A stretch of 64,000 nucleotides of DNA from Caulobacter zeae (GCF_002858925.1 NZ_PJRS01000006.1:16604-80603); one strand, 5' to 3'. Counted from the first letter of the stretch, positions 29,012-40,112 are shown. Notes: generated from the sequence alone by a model not told the origin. Numbers and translations are program-made.

Positions 29012-31651
29012 ATGGCGGATAACAAGCTCAAACAGTACCGGGCGATGCGCGATTTCTCGAAGACGGCCGAGCCGTCGGGGCGCGCCAGGATCGCTCCCTC
29101 GCAGGCTTTGCGCTTCGTCATCCAGAAGCACGCGGCCAGTCACCTGCATTTCGACCTGCGCCTCGAATATGACGGGACCTTCCGCTCGTGGGCCGTGCCC
29201 AAGGGACCCTCGCTTGACCCGGCCGACCGGCGCCTGGCCATGGAGGTGGAGGACCATCCCCTCGACTACGGCGACTTCGAAGGCTCTATTCCCAAGGGTC
29301 AATACGGCGGCGGCACGGTGATGCTTTGGGATCGCGGCTACTGGGCGCCGGAGAAGGGGTTCGAAAAGATCGGCGCGGCCCTGGCCAAGGGCGAGCTGAA
29401 GTTCGTCATGGAAGGCGGACGCATGCATGGCTCCTGGGTGATCGTACGCACCAAGCGCGACGCTCGGGGACGGGCTAGCTGGATGCTGATCAAGCACCGC
29501 GACGAGGCCGCCCAGCCGGGCAATCCGTCCGGACCCACGGACGCGGATCGCTCGATCGCCTCGCGACGGACCATGGCCGAGATCGCCAGCGGCAAGGGCA
29601 AGGCCGCCACGCCGTTCATGACCGGGGAGGGGGCGCCGGCCGGCGCGATCTGGCAGAGCGATCGCGACGACGGCGCGCCGCCGGGGCTGATCGCGCCGGA
29701 CGAATCCCGGACGAGGGGCGGCCAGGCGAAGGTCAAGCGCGCCAAGGTGCTGCCGGTCTTCATCGAGCCGCAGCTGACCAAGCCCGCCGACAAGCCGCCG
29801 TCCGGACCCGGTTGGGCCCACGAGATCAAGTTCGACGGCTACCGGATGCAGTTGCGCACTGAACGCGGCAAGGCGGCCTTACGCACCCGCAAAGGGCTGG
29901 ACTGGTCGACCAAGTTCCCGGAGATCACCCAGGCTGGCGCGGGCCTAGGCGACGGGATCATCGATGGCGAGGTCGTCGCGCTCGATCATACCGGCGCCCC
30001 CGACTTTGCGGCCCTACAGGCGGCAATCTCGCAAAAGAACACCGTAAACTTGGTGTTCTTCGTCTTCGACCTGCTGTTCGACGGCCTGGAGGACCTGCGT
30101 GACCTGCCGCTGTCGGCCCGCAAGGCGCGGCTGGCCCGCCGCGTCGCCGGGGGCGACGGGGTTTTGCGCTTCGTCGATCACTTCATCACCGCAGGCGATG
30201 CGGTGCTGCTGTCGGCTTGCCGGATGGACCTGGAGGGCATCGTCTCCAAGCGCCTGGATGCGCCCTACCGCTCGGGCCGGGGCGAAGCTTGGACCAAATC
30301 CAAGTGCCGGGCCGGCCATGAAGTGGTGATCGGCGGCTATACGACCACCGCCGGCGCATTTCGGTCCTTGATCGCCGGGGTCCATCGCGACGGTCAACTG
30401 GTCCATGTCGGTCGGATCGGCGCCGGGTTTGGCCGCGACAAGCTTTCGATCCTGCTGCCGAGGCTCAAGGCCCTGGAGACCGCCAAGAGCCCGTTCGCGA
30501 GCAAGGGCCCGTCCCGCGGCGGCGTTGGCGAGGTTCATTGGCTGCGGCCCGACCTGGTGGCCGAGATCGAATACGAGGGCTTCACGGCCGACGGGCTCCT
30601 GCGCCAAGCCGCCTTCAAGGGCATGCGCGAGGACAAGCCCGCCGCCGAGGTCGAGGCAGAAGCGCCCGCATCCCCCGCGACGGCGCTCGCCGAGCCCAGG
30701 GCCCAGAAGGGCGCGAGCGTCACGGTCAAGGCGGCCAGTGTCAGTTCCCGGGGCTCGGCGGTGGTGATGGGCCAGACCCTGTCCAACGCGGGCAAGGCGC
30801 TCTGGCCTGACGCGGCCGACGGCCGGCTGGTCACCAAGCTCGATCTGGCGCAATATTATGAGGCGGTGGGAGATTGGATGATCGAGCATTTGCGCGGCCG
30901 GCCCTGCTCGATGATCCGCATGCCCGATGGCGTCCAGGGCGAGCAGAAGTTCTTCCAGCGCCATGCCGGCCAGGGTCAATCGGCCCTGATCTCCGAGGTG
31001 AGCGTCTGGGGCGACCGCAAACCCTATCTGCAGTTCGACAAGATCGAGGCTCTGGTCGCCGCCGCCCAGGTCGGGGCCCTGGAGCTACACCCTTGGAACT
31101 GTGAGCCCTTCCTGCCCGAGCAGCCGGGGCGCCTGGTCTTTGACCTCGACCCCGCCCCGGACGTGCCGTTCGAGCGGGTGATCGAAGGCGCGCGCGAGGT
31201 ACGTGACCGGCTGGCCGACCTTGGCCTGGTGTCGTTCTGCAAAACCACGGGCGGCAAGGGCCTGCACGTAGTCACGCCTCTATCGGCCGAAGGGCTGGAT
31301 TGGGACATCGCCAAGGCGTTCGCCCGCGACGTTTGCAAGGCCATGGCCCACGACGATCCGGAAAACTATCTGATCGTCATGGCCAAGGCCAAGCGCGGGG
31401 GAAAGATCTTCCTGGACTATCTGCGCAACGACCGCATGGCCACGGCCGTGGCGCCGCTGTCGCCGCGCGGGCGGCCCGGCGCGCCGGTGTCGATGCCGCT
31501 GACTTGGAGCCAGGTGAAAAAGGGGCTTGATCCGGCCCGCTATACAGTCCGTACGACGCCGGGCTTGGTGCGCAGGCTCGCAGCCTGGGAAGATTACTGC
31601 GAGGGCGAGCGGCCGCTGGAGGCGGCTATCCGTCGGCTAGGGAAGGTCTAG
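29012..31651 (+). CDS. ligD: Multifunctional ATP-dependent DNA ligase LigD
   Basis: Non-homologous end-joining ligase of 879 aa with all three activities. An N-terminal 3'-phosphoesterase (HLHFDLRLEYDG, DYGDFEGSIPKGQYGGG) is followed by an ATP-dependent ligase with the KxDG nucleotidyl site EIKFDGYR (Lys273) and an OB fold. The C-terminal primase-polymerase domain has ELHPWNC and the metal-binding DLDPAP motif. It acts with Ku to repair double-strand breaks, important in non-growing or desiccated cells. The ATG at 29012 is chosen for AAGGAG 7 nt upstream; an earlier in-frame start would add 30 unrelated residues. The Ku gene is convergent just downstream. Confidence 0.96.
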   Translation: MADNKLKQYRAMRDFSKTAEPSGRARIAPSQALRFVIQKHAASHLHFDLRLEYDGTFRSWAVPKGPSLDPADRRLAMEVEDHPLDYGDFEGSIPKGQYGGGTVMLWDRGYWAPEKGFEKIGAALAKGELKFVMEGGRMHGSWVIVRTKRDARGRASWMLIKHRDEAAQPGNPSGPTDADRSIASRRTMAEIASGKGKAATPFMTGEGAPAGAIWQSDRDDGAPPGLIAPDESRTRGGQAKVKRAKVLPVFIEPQLTKPADKPPSGPGWAHEIKFDGYRMQLRTERGKAALRTRKGLDWSTKFPEITQAGAGLGDGIIDGEVVALDHTGAPDFAALQAAISQKNTVNLVFFVFDLLFDGLEDLRDLPLSARKARLARRVAGGDGVLRFVDHFITAGDAVLLSACRMDLEGIVSKRLDAPYRSGRGEAWTKSKCRAGHEVVIGGYTTTAGAFRSLIAGVHRDGQLVHVGRIGAGFGRDKLSILLPRLKALETAKSPFASKGPSRGGVGEVHWLRPDLVAEIEYEGFTADGLLRQAAFKGMREDKPAAEVEAEAPASPATALAEPRAQKGASVTVKAASVSSRGSAVVMGQTLSNAGKALWPDAADGRLVTKLDLAQYYEAVGDWMIEHLRGRPCSMIRMPDGVQGEQKFFQRHAGQGQSALISEVSVWGDRKPYLQFDKIEALVAAAQVGALELHPWNCEPFLPEQPGRLVFDLDPAPDVPFERVIEGAREVRDRLADLGLVSFCKTTGGKGLHVVTPLSAEGLDWDIAKAFARDVCKAMAHDDPENYLIVMAKAKRGGKIFLDYLRNDRMATAVAPLSPRGRPGAPVSMPLTWSQVKKGLDPARYTVRTTPGLVRRLAAWEDYCEGERPLEAAIRRLGKV

Positions 31652-31654
31652 GAG

Positions 31655-32206
31655 ATGGCCAGGGCCCCCGCGCCTCGCCGGCTGAAGGTCTATCAGGCCC
31701 AGTTCGGCTTCCACGACAGCGTGGTGGCCGCGCCAAACCAAGCCGCGGCCTTGGCCGCCTGGGGCACGCGCCAGAACCTTTTCGCCGAGGGGCGGGCCAA
31801 GGTCAGCGACGATCCCGACGCCGCGGCCGTTGCGCTGGCGCATCCTGAGGTCCCGCTGCGTCGCGCGGTGGGCTCCCAGGACCCGTTCAGTCTCGATCCC
31901 GGACTACCTCAGGTTCCCGATCCGCCGCCGCGCGGCAAGCCAGCCTTGAAGGTCCTGGCGAAGGCCGCGCCGGTGGCGCTGGAGGCCTCGCCGCCCGATC
32001 GTTCGGCGCTGGACGCCGCGCAAAAGGCGCTCGCGTCGATCAACGCCCGGCGGTTGGACGAGGAGAAGGACTTTGAGCGCCGGCGCAAGGCCCTTGAGGC
32101 TGAGGAGCTGGCCGCGCGCCAGGCGTGGGCCAAGGCCCGCAAGACGGCCGAGACGGCCTTGGAGGCGGCGCGCCGGTCCTATCGCGCCGCGGGCGGCGAC
32201 GCCTAG
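31655..32206 (+). CDS. Hypothetical protein behind ligD
   Basis: A 183-aa protein, 3 nt after ligD and surely in its operon. The N-terminal half (RRLKVYQAQFGFHDSVVAAP, AALAAWGTRQNLFAEG) is globular and basic. The C-terminal half is an Ala/Glu/Arg-rich helix of about 70 residues, likely coiled coil, which makes automatic searches call it TolA-like. It is often seen near NHEJ genes in alphaproteobacteria, so an accessory role in end joining is a reasonable guess but not shown. Its stop codon overlaps the Ku stop on the other strand (shared CTAG). Confidence 0.8.
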   Translation: MARAPAPRRLKVYQAQFGFHDSVVAAPNQAAALAAWGTRQNLFAEGRAKVSDDPDAAAVALAHPEVPLRRAVGSQDPFSLDPGLPQVPDPPPRGKPALKVLAKAAPVALEASPPDRSALDAAQKALASINARRLDEEKDFERRRKALEAEELAARQAWAKARKTAETALEAARRSYRAAGGDA

Positions 32207-33093
32207 CCTGCCTTGCGGGCCTTGTGCGCCGAGGCGGCCTTGGAGGTCGTCTTGGCCTTGGCGGCGGGCTTGGTCGCCGCCTTGGCCGCGGGCTTGGCTG
32301 AAGACTTGGCGGGCGCGGCGTCCTTCCCGCCCAGGCTGGCGCGCAGGGCGGCCATCAGGTCGATGACATTGGTGTCCTCGGGCTCCTCGACCTTGGCGAT
32401 CTTGTGGCCCTTCTGCTTGGCCTTGATCAGGTCCTTGAGCGCCTCTTCGTAGCGATCGACGAACTGGCCCGGGTCAAAAGGGCCTTCCTGCTGTTCGATG
32501 ATCTTCTGGGCGATGGCGATCATTTGAGGGTCGGCGGCCTTGTCGCTGATCGAGCCGAACACCTCGTCCTCCTTGCGCACTTCGGCGTCGGTGCGCAGCG
32601 TGTAGGCCAGGATGCCCTTGCCGCGGGGCTCCAGCGCCAGGAGGCGCTCGCGGGTCGACATCACCACCCGTCCCAGCGCGATCTGCCCCGAGCGCTCCAT
32701 CGACTCGCGGATCACAGCGAAGGCTTCCTGGGCAAGCTTTCCGTCGGGGGCCAGGTAATAGGGATTGTCCCAGTAGATCCGGTCGATCTCCTCGGCGGGC
32801 ACGAAGCGCTCGATGTCGATGGTCTTTGTGCTCTCCAGCTTCACGGCGTTGATCTCGTCCTGGGTCAGCAGGATGTACTCGCCCTTGGAGACCTCGTAGC
32901 CCTTGACCAGCTTGGCGCGCTCGACCGGCCCGGTGTCAGGGTCGGTGGTGACCATCTTGATGCGGTTGTTGGTGTCCGGATTGATCAGGTTGAAATGCAC
33001 CTCGCCACCGCTGTTGGTGGCGGTGTACAGCGCCACCGGGCAGGTCACGAGCGAAAGCCGAAGATGTCCTTGCCAGGTTGGACGATAAGCCAT
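32203..33093 (-). CDS. ku: Ku protein, non-homologous end joining
   Basis: Bacterial Ku homodimer that binds DNA double-strand ends and recruits LigD. The 296-aa protein has the Ku core from MAYRPTWQGHLRLSLVTCPV through VSKGEYILLTQDEINAV and the minimal C-terminal region, followed by a Lys/Ala-rich tail of about 40 residues that may bind DNA. The ATG at 33093 begins the conserved core; an ATG nine bases upstream is also possible. It is convergent with the ligD operon and downstream of the small DUF5961 gene on the same strand. Confidence 0.96.
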   Translation of the reverse strand: MAYRPTWQGHLRLSLVTCPVALYTATNSGGEVHFNLINPDTNNRIKMVTTDPDTGPVERAKLVKGYEVSKGEYILLTQDEINAVKLESTKTIDIERFVPAEEIDRIYWDNPYYLAPDGKLAQEAFAVIRESMERSGQIALGRVVMSTRERLLALEPRGKGILAYTLRTDAEVRKEDEVFGSISDKAADPQMIAIAQKIIEQQEGPFDPGQFVDRYEEALKDLIKAKQKGHKIAKVEEPEDTNVIDLMAALRASLGGKDAAPAKSSAKPAAKAATKPAAKAKTTSKAASAHKARKAG

Positions 33094-33155
33094 GTCGAGC
33101 ATCCTTGCCGCCCACCGGGGCGCAGGGAGAAAACGATGGTCGGCGTGTTTCGTTC

Positions 33156-33401
33156 TCAAACGCCGCAGGGCGCGGTCTCGCCGGTTTCGAGGTCGATGCG
33201 GAAGCAGTGCTCGCCGCCGGTATCGAGGTCACGCACCACCACGCTGATCTGGCCGTCCTCGTCCGGCGCGACCGCGAGGTCCTCAACATAGGCGACGGCG
33301 GCGGCCTCAAAGGAAGGCTCGCGCACGATGCGCCCATGATGGGGGCCAGCGTGGCGCGCGTGAACGCTGAAACGCCGGTCGTCGTGCGTGGTGTTGGTCA
33401 T
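33156..33401 (-). CDS. DUF5961 family small protein
   Basis: An 81-aa protein starting MTNTTHDDRRFSVHARHAGP. It has the features of DUF5961: a short basic strand, an acidic helix (FEAAAVAYVEDLAVAPDEDG) and a closing beta hairpin (ISVVVRDLDTGGEHCFRIDL). Function is unknown. The ATG at 33401 has AGGAGA about 8 nt upstream. It lies 62 nt ahead of ku on the same strand and may be cotranscribed with it, which makes it a candidate small partner of the NHEJ genes. Confidence 0.8.
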   Translation of the reverse strand: MTNTTHDDRRFSVHARHAGPHHGRIVREPSFEAAAVAYVEDLAVAPDEDGQISVVVRDLDTGGEHCFRIDLETGETAPCGV

Positions 33402-33504
33402 TACGGGTCTCCTAGCGGCATCAACGCGCGAAGCCGCCGAAGGATTCAAGGCGACCGACCAGGCGCCGCCAGGCCTGTCAGCGGATCTCGCCGGCGCTCT
33501 CGAA

Positions 33505-33767
33505 CTAGGCGGTGGGCCTGCCGTCAGCCGGCGCCGGTATCGCGACTTCGAAATCCTCGCCGCCGTCGAGCGTCAGCCCGCCGCGGCGCCGCCCCAACGC
33601 CTCGCGGGTGGATCACCGCCGACCCCGCCCTTGGCCAGGCGCTGGCGCGGGGAGCCGACGTAGCGGATTTCGAACGTCGCCCGGTCGATCTGGCGGCCCA
33701 CCGTCAGCACGCCTTGCGCGGCATGCGGCGACCCGGGGAGGTATGGCCACAGGGTCAGGGTTCCTGC
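33505..33767 (-). pseudogene. Frameshifted small gene of unknown family
   Basis: Two minus-strand frames read as one interrupted protein. The upstream frame gives GVLTVGRQIDRATFEIRYVG and continues SPRQRLAKGGVGGD. The other frame, one base back, continues as REALGRRRGGLTLDGGEDFE and ends in PADGRPTA before a TAG at 33505. The overlap of the two lies around 33610-33620. A one-base loss, a sequencing error or, less likely, -1 frameshifting would explain it. The true start is not clear; the limit given is where protein-like sequence begins. Family unknown. Confidence 0.45.
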
Positions 33768-33929
33768 GCGCTCGGCGCGGGTTTGAAAGGAGGGAAGAGC
33801 GCGGCCCGGCGATCGTCGGGGGGGCGTCTGGCCGGGCCGCTGTCGTCCCCAGGGCCAGGAAAGGCGCTGTATGGACACAGATATAAGTTCCGGGGCGGCG
33901 CTTCGTTCCTGGGCGGCGCGAAACTCACC

Positions 33930-33952
33930 AAAAGGCCGGTGGTCGACCGGCC
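33930..33952 (-). terminator. Intrinsic terminator of katE
   Basis: On the minus strand a GGCCGGT-5-nt-ACCGGCC stem-loop is followed by TTTT (A-run at 33930-33933), 40 nt after the katE stop. Confidence 0.65.
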
Positions 33953-33985
33953 GCCCTTGGCCAGGCGTTCGCCAGGCCAAGGGCG
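33952..33985 (-). repeat. Long hairpin just after katE
   Basis: A perfect 11-bp stem, CGCCCTTGGCC with GGCCAAGGGCG, encloses a second stem GGCG-TT-CGCC, separated only by an A/A mismatch. It lies directly behind the katE stop and abuts the terminator, so it probably protects or shapes the 3' end of the transcript. Confidence 0.6.
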
Positions 33986-33991
33986 AACGCC

Positions 33992-36130
<2,139 letters not shown>

Positions 36131-36196
36131 GAGAAGATCCTGACGATTTGAAGCGGGGCCTAAGGCCTGGGCGATGGTTATGCTGGCCGGCGGGCC

Positions 36197-36733
36197 TTAA
36201 GGCGCGGACGGCGGGGCGAGTTGGGCCATCAGTTCGGCCTTGCGGGCCGAAAGCTTCGCGCCGAGCGCGACGAGATCCAGGTCGCTGGCGCGCACCTCGG
36301 GAAAGAGCTCGCTTTCCTCTTCCTCGACATGGTGGCGGACCTGCTCGCCGAGCACCTTGACCTTGGCGTCATAGAGCGGCTGGTCCGGCGCCCCGGCCTC
36401 GATCTGGGCGATCAGGGTCTTGGCGCCCATATGCTCGACGATGGCTTCATCGATCAGATCGCCATCGCCCGTCGCCTCTCGGGCCGGTGGGTAGAAGAAC
36501 TCTTCCTCGATCTGGGTGTGGACCTTCAGGGCCAGACAGATTTTGTCGGCCAGGGACTTCTTCGCGGCCGGGTCGGTCAGACCCTCATAGGCCTCGAAAT
36601 AGTCCTCGACCTGGCGGTGATCGGCCTCCAGCAGAGCGATGGCGTCTTGGCCGCGCGTCTTGGGGGCGGCCTGCGCCTTGGTGGCGGCCAGTGCGGATTT
36701 CTGCTTGGCTTTGGTCTTCGCCGTGACGGCCAT
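36197..36733 (-). CDS. Hemerythrin HHE-domain protein (paralogue 1)
   Basis: A 178-aa cytoplasmic protein. After a Lys/Ala-rich N-terminus comes a hemerythrin-like four-helix bundle: DAIALLEADHRQVEDYFEAY, CLALKVHTQIEEEFFYP, IVEHMGAKTLIAQI and VRHHVEEEESELFPEV carry the His/Glu residues that bind a di-iron centre. Likely roles are oxygen or iron sensing, or peroxide protection. It is closely similar to the protein at 49.5 kb. It lies ahead of katE, with an EcfG-type promoter 35 nt upstream of its ATG, and so is probably part of the general stress response. Confidence 0.9.
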   Translation of the reverse strand: MAVTAKTKAKQKSALAATKAQAAPKTRGQDAIALLEADHRQVEDYFEAYEGLTDPAAKKSLADKICLALKVHTQIEEEFFYPPAREATGDGDLIDEAIVEHMGAKTLIAQIEAGAPDQPLYDAKVKVLGEQVRHHVEEEESELFPEVRASDLDLVALGAKLSARKAELMAQLAPPSAP

Positions 36734-36767
36734 GGTTGATGTTCCGGTTGGGGAAGGACGCGGTCTT

Positions 36768-36792
36768 AACCGCCCGCCTATCCGGCCGTTCC
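36768..36792 (-). promoter_or_regulatory. EcfG/SigT-type promoter for hemerythrin-katE
   Basis: Minus strand GGAAC (36792-36788), 16 nt, GGTT (36771-36768); start codon 35 nt downstream. The -10 variant GGTT is shared with other sites in this window. Confidence 0.6.
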
Positions 36793-36868
36793 GGCGATGA
36801 TCAAACGATGGGTCAGGGCGGGCCGCCCCGCATCCCTTCCGATCAGCAAGGGGGCTGGGAATGGCCCG

Positions 36869-39181
36869 TCAGGGCGGAGCGCCCGCCCTCAGGCGTACCG
36901 ACAGCCCGTCGCGGTTCCAGTCGAAGTCGATCTGGCCGTCGAGCTGGCGCGCCAGGTTGGCCATTAGCCGCGAGCCGAAACCCGAGCGCGATGGCGCGCT
37001 CACCGACGGACCTTCGTGCTCCTCCCAGGCCAGCGACCAGCCTTGTCGCTCGCTGGCCCAACTGACCTCCAGGCGGCCCCCGCGCACTGACAGCGCCCCA
37101 TACTTGGTGGCGTTGGTCGCCAGCTCGTGGAGGATCATGCTCAGGGGCTGGAGCTGGTCGGCGGGTAGGGCGATTTCGCCGCCCGAAGGGCGCACCCGCG
37201 CCCCGGTGCTGATCGCGGAGGCCAACTCCTCTCGCACCACCTCGGCGATGGTTCCGCCGCGCCATTGGGTCCTGGCCAGCGCCGACTGCGCGCGCGCCAT
37301 GGCCTCGATGCGCCCGTGGATGGCCTGGCGGAACTCGGCTGGGTCGGCCGCATCGGTGAGGCGCACGATCGACTGGATGATGGCCAGGGCGTTTCGGGCC
37401 CGATGATCGACCTCGCGCATCAGCAAATCGCGCGCGGCCTCGGCTTGCTTGCGGGCGGTGATGTCTATGGCCGTGCCGACCACGCGTAGACACCGATCCT
37501 CGGCGTCGAACACCCCGCGCCCCTTGGCGGCCACCCAGCGCTCTATCCCGTCCTCCGCGCCGATGGTGCGATATTCGACGTCGTAGAGGTCCTGCGCGGC
37601 CGGGTCGCAGGCGGCCGCATAGGCCCTGGATGTCGGCTCTAGGTCGTCGTGGTGAAGCCCGCCGTAGAAGTCGTCGAGGGTGACCGGCACGCCGGGCGAG
37701 TGGCCAAAGAGCGCCCGGACCCGGTCGTCCCAGTAGAGCGCGCCATCGCCGTTATCGACGTCCCACAGCCCCACCTCGCCAAACTCGGTGGCCAGTCGCA
37801 GGCGCGTCTCGCTTTGCAAAAGTGCACGTTCGGCTTCGATGCGTTCAGTGACGTCCGAGATCACCGCGTAGAGGCCGACCACCCCGCCGTCGGCGCCGCG
37901 CCGCGGAACATAATCGACCTGCACATCGCGCGGTCCGCTGGCGGGATAGTCCACGCGGCTTTCGAACGTCACCCTTTCCCCGGCCAGGGCCGCCTCCAGG
38001 TACGGCTTGACCCGATCGTAGGCCGCCCCGAGCACCGCCCGCACCCGTTGGCCCTGCAGCGCCTCGCGCGGGCGTCCAAACCACGCCTCGTACCCGCGAT
38101 TGACGAACCGGTAGCGCTCATCGCGATCAATATAGGCGATCAGCAGCGGGGCGGCGTCGGTGATCCGCCGCAGCTCGGCGGCGCTGTCGGCCAACTCAGC
38201 CTGGGACGCCACCCGTTCCACGAACGCCCAAGAGCGTTCGGTGACCTCGCGCACCAAGGCCAACTCGCGGTCGGTCCAGAAGTGCGGGCCCTTGTGATGA
38301 ACGGCCATTAGCGCTCGAAGGCGGCCGTCGCGCACCAACGGCATGCAGATGGTCGCGCCTATGCCGATCGCCTGGAAGGTGGCCGCCTCGTGGGCGGCGA
38401 TTTCCGCGAGATTGTCGTTGATGACCAGCGGCAAGCCACGCGAGAGGTTCTCCACCGCCATCTCGCCGAAGTCGGCCAAGCGGTAACGGCCAACGATGGA
38501 GGTCGAGCCGGATACGGCCCAATCGCCGCGAATGGTGAAACCGTCCTGGTCGGGATCCATGTCGGCATAGGCGCAGATGGCCACGCCCATGTGCTCGCCG
38601 ATCATCTGAGCCGCGCGCATCATCACCGCCTCGGCGCTGGGCAGCGTCGATGTGGCGCGGGTCAGGCGATCAAGAAAGAGAACCGTGCGCTCGCTCTCCT
38701 CGCGGCGGGCGCGTTCCTGCGCGGCCGATGTCGTCTCGACGCACACGCAAAGGACGCCAGGAACCTCGTCCGCAACCGGTATCGGACTGTAGGAAAAGGT
38801 GAAGCATGCCGGCTCGGCCTGGCCTTTCCGATGAAGGGTGACCGGCAGATCCTCATAGAACGCGGCCGCGCCGCTGAAAGCCGCCTCGATGATCGGCTCG
38901 ATGGTGGCGCGCACCTCGGGCCAGACGGTCCAGAATGGCTGGCCCAGAGCGCCTGGGTGCTTGTCGCCGAGGATGGGGCGATAGGCGTCGTTATAGATGA
39001 GGATCCGCTCGGGACCCCAGATCAGGAACATCGGGAACGCCGCGCCCAGCAGCACTTCGAGCTGCTGGCGCAGGGGCTGAGGCCATGCGGAGGGTCGGCC
39101 TATCCCTGCGATGACGCCATCGGCCTCTAGCAGCCTCGCCACTTCGCCACCCGCCAGGATTTTGGACACTTTGAAGCTCAT
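36869..39181 (-). CDS. PAS/GAF sensor histidine kinase of the HWE family
   Basis: A soluble 770-aa sensor kinase. An N-terminal PAS-like segment (FPMFLIWGPERILIYNDAYR), a GAF domain (about 165-320) and two further PAS/PAC units (near AYIDRDERYRFVNRGYEAWF and WDVDNGDGALYWDDRVRALF) precede an HWE catalytic core: phospho-acceptor MREVDHRARNALAII (His593), MILHELATNATKYGAL and a WEE motif. HWE kinases often feed the PhyR/EcfG general stress pathway or light signalling; no response regulator is adjacent. The ATG at 39181 is used; a TTG 21 nt upstream is possible. A GCAAC-N16-CGTT near-promoter lies upstream. Confidence 0.9.
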   Translation of the reverse strand: MSFKVSKILAGGEVARLLEADGVIAGIGRPSAWPQPLRQQLEVLLGAAFPMFLIWGPERILIYNDAYRPILGDKHPGALGQPFWTVWPEVRATIEPIIEAAFSGAAAFYEDLPVTLHRKGQAEPACFTFSYSPIPVADEVPGVLCVCVETTSAAQERARREESERTVLFLDRLTRATSTLPSAEAVMMRAAQMIGEHMGVAICAYADMDPDQDGFTIRGDWAVSGSTSIVGRYRLADFGEMAVENLSRGLPLVINDNLAEIAAHEAATFQAIGIGATICMPLVRDGRLRALMAVHHKGPHFWTDRELALVREVTERSWAFVERVASQAELADSAAELRRITDAAPLLIAYIDRDERYRFVNRGYEAWFGRPREALQGQRVRAVLGAAYDRVKPYLEAALAGERVTFESRVDYPASGPRDVQVDYVPRRGADGGVVGLYAVISDVTERIEAERALLQSETRLRLATEFGEVGLWDVDNGDGALYWDDRVRALFGHSPGVPVTLDDFYGGLHHDDLEPTSRAYAAACDPAAQDLYDVEYRTIGAEDGIERWVAAKGRGVFDAEDRCLRVVGTAIDITARKQAEAARDLLMREVDHRARNALAIIQSIVRLTDAADPAEFRQAIHGRIEAMARAQSALARTQWRGGTIAEVVREELASAISTGARVRPSGGEIALPADQLQPLSMILHELATNATKYGALSVRGGRLEVSWASERQGWSLAWEEHEGPSVSAPSRSGFGSRLMANLARQLDGQIDFDWNRDGLSVRLRAGAPP

Positions 39182-39255
39182 AGCGAGGCGGTGATCCGGC
39201 AAGGGGACGTCGAGAGTTGGGCCGCCCTTGCATGCAGCAGCCCATCTGCGACGAC

Positions 39256-39280
39256 AACGTCAAAGCCAAGCTTCGGTTGC
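39256..39280 (-). promoter_or_regulatory. EcfG-like promoter near-match upstream of HWE kinase
   Basis: Minus strand: GCAAC, 16 nt, CGTT, 75 nt before the ATG. Same -35 variant as at 20918-20943. Confidence 0.3.
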
Positions 39281-39302
39281 GACAGCCGCGGCCCCGGCTT
39301 GA

Positions 39303-39998
39303 TCAGGCGCCCGTCTTGCCGTCCGGCGCGGCGACGGGCTTGGATTCTGGCGAGTTCTTTTGGCGCAGGACGATCGACAGGACCACGAGCACGGCGGTCG
39401 AGAGGAACTCGCTTTGCCAGTTCTGGAAGGATTCGAACCAAAGTTGCGGGTCGGCGAGATAGGCCAGAACGCCTTGGGCCACCTGACCGTGCTCGGCCGC
39501 CTCCTGGGCGGCCTGCTTGGCGCTGAACACCCAGTGCAGGACGAAAGCGGCCATGAACAGCAGAGCCAGGACAAGTCCGAGCGAGTGGGCATAGAGCCAG
39601 GCCAGAGGCCCGGCGCGGCGGGCCAGCGGCGGGGCGTCCTGCTCCTTGCTGGGCAGGACATCGCGCTCAGGGGCGTCAGGGTCCTTGGATTCCGAAGAAC
39701 CGTGCTGGAAGAGATAGGCCGTCAGCACGACGTAGACGGCCATCTGCAGGAACTCGCTCTCCCAGTTCTCAAACACGGTCGAGATGAAGGCAGGGTCGGA
39801 TAAGTAGCTGATCAGTCCGATCCCAGGCTCGCCATGGCGCCGCAGATCCTGCAGCGCCACACGCCATCCCGTCAGCCACTGACCGACCAGACTGGCGGCG
39901 AACATCGCCATCAGCACGATCGTCAAGCCGTTGCGCTTCAGGAACCGAACCATTCGGGAAAAGTCGCCTGGCAGGTCGGTTGGTTCCACGACCCTCAT
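39303..39998 (-). CDS. DUF6766 membrane protein
   Basis: A membrane protein of 231 aa with four likely membrane helices in two similar halves: FLKRNGLTIVLMAMFAASLV...FENWESEFLQMAVYVVLTAY and GLVLALLFMAAFVLHWVFSA...FQNWQSEFLSTAVLVVLSIV. The two halves share the F-x-N-W-[EQ]-S-E-F-L motif, showing an internal duplication. It matches the DUF6766 family, function unknown. The ATG at 39998 is taken; 39953 (MVRFLKRNG) is equally possible, since neither has a clear ribosome site. Longer upstream starts would run antisense into the next gene. Confidence 0.8.
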   Translation of the reverse strand: MRVVEPTDLPGDFSRMVRFLKRNGLTIVLMAMFAASLVGQWLTGWRVALQDLRRHGEPGIGLISYLSDPAFISTVFENWESEFLQMAVYVVLTAYLFQHGSSESKDPDAPERDVLPSKEQDAPPLARRAGPLAWLYAHSLGLVLALLFMAAFVLHWVFSAKQAAQEAAEHGQVAQGVLAYLADPQLWFESFQNWQSEFLSTAVLVVLSIVLRQKNSPESKPVAAPDGKTGA

Positions 39999-40112
39999 TT
40001 GCGTGGACGGCATCCAGCCCACCGGCTTGCCGGAGGGGGATGGTCGATGTCGAAGGACGCTTGATGGGATCTCCCCGACACCCACCGCCCTCCTGCGCGT
40101 TGAGATGAGGGC

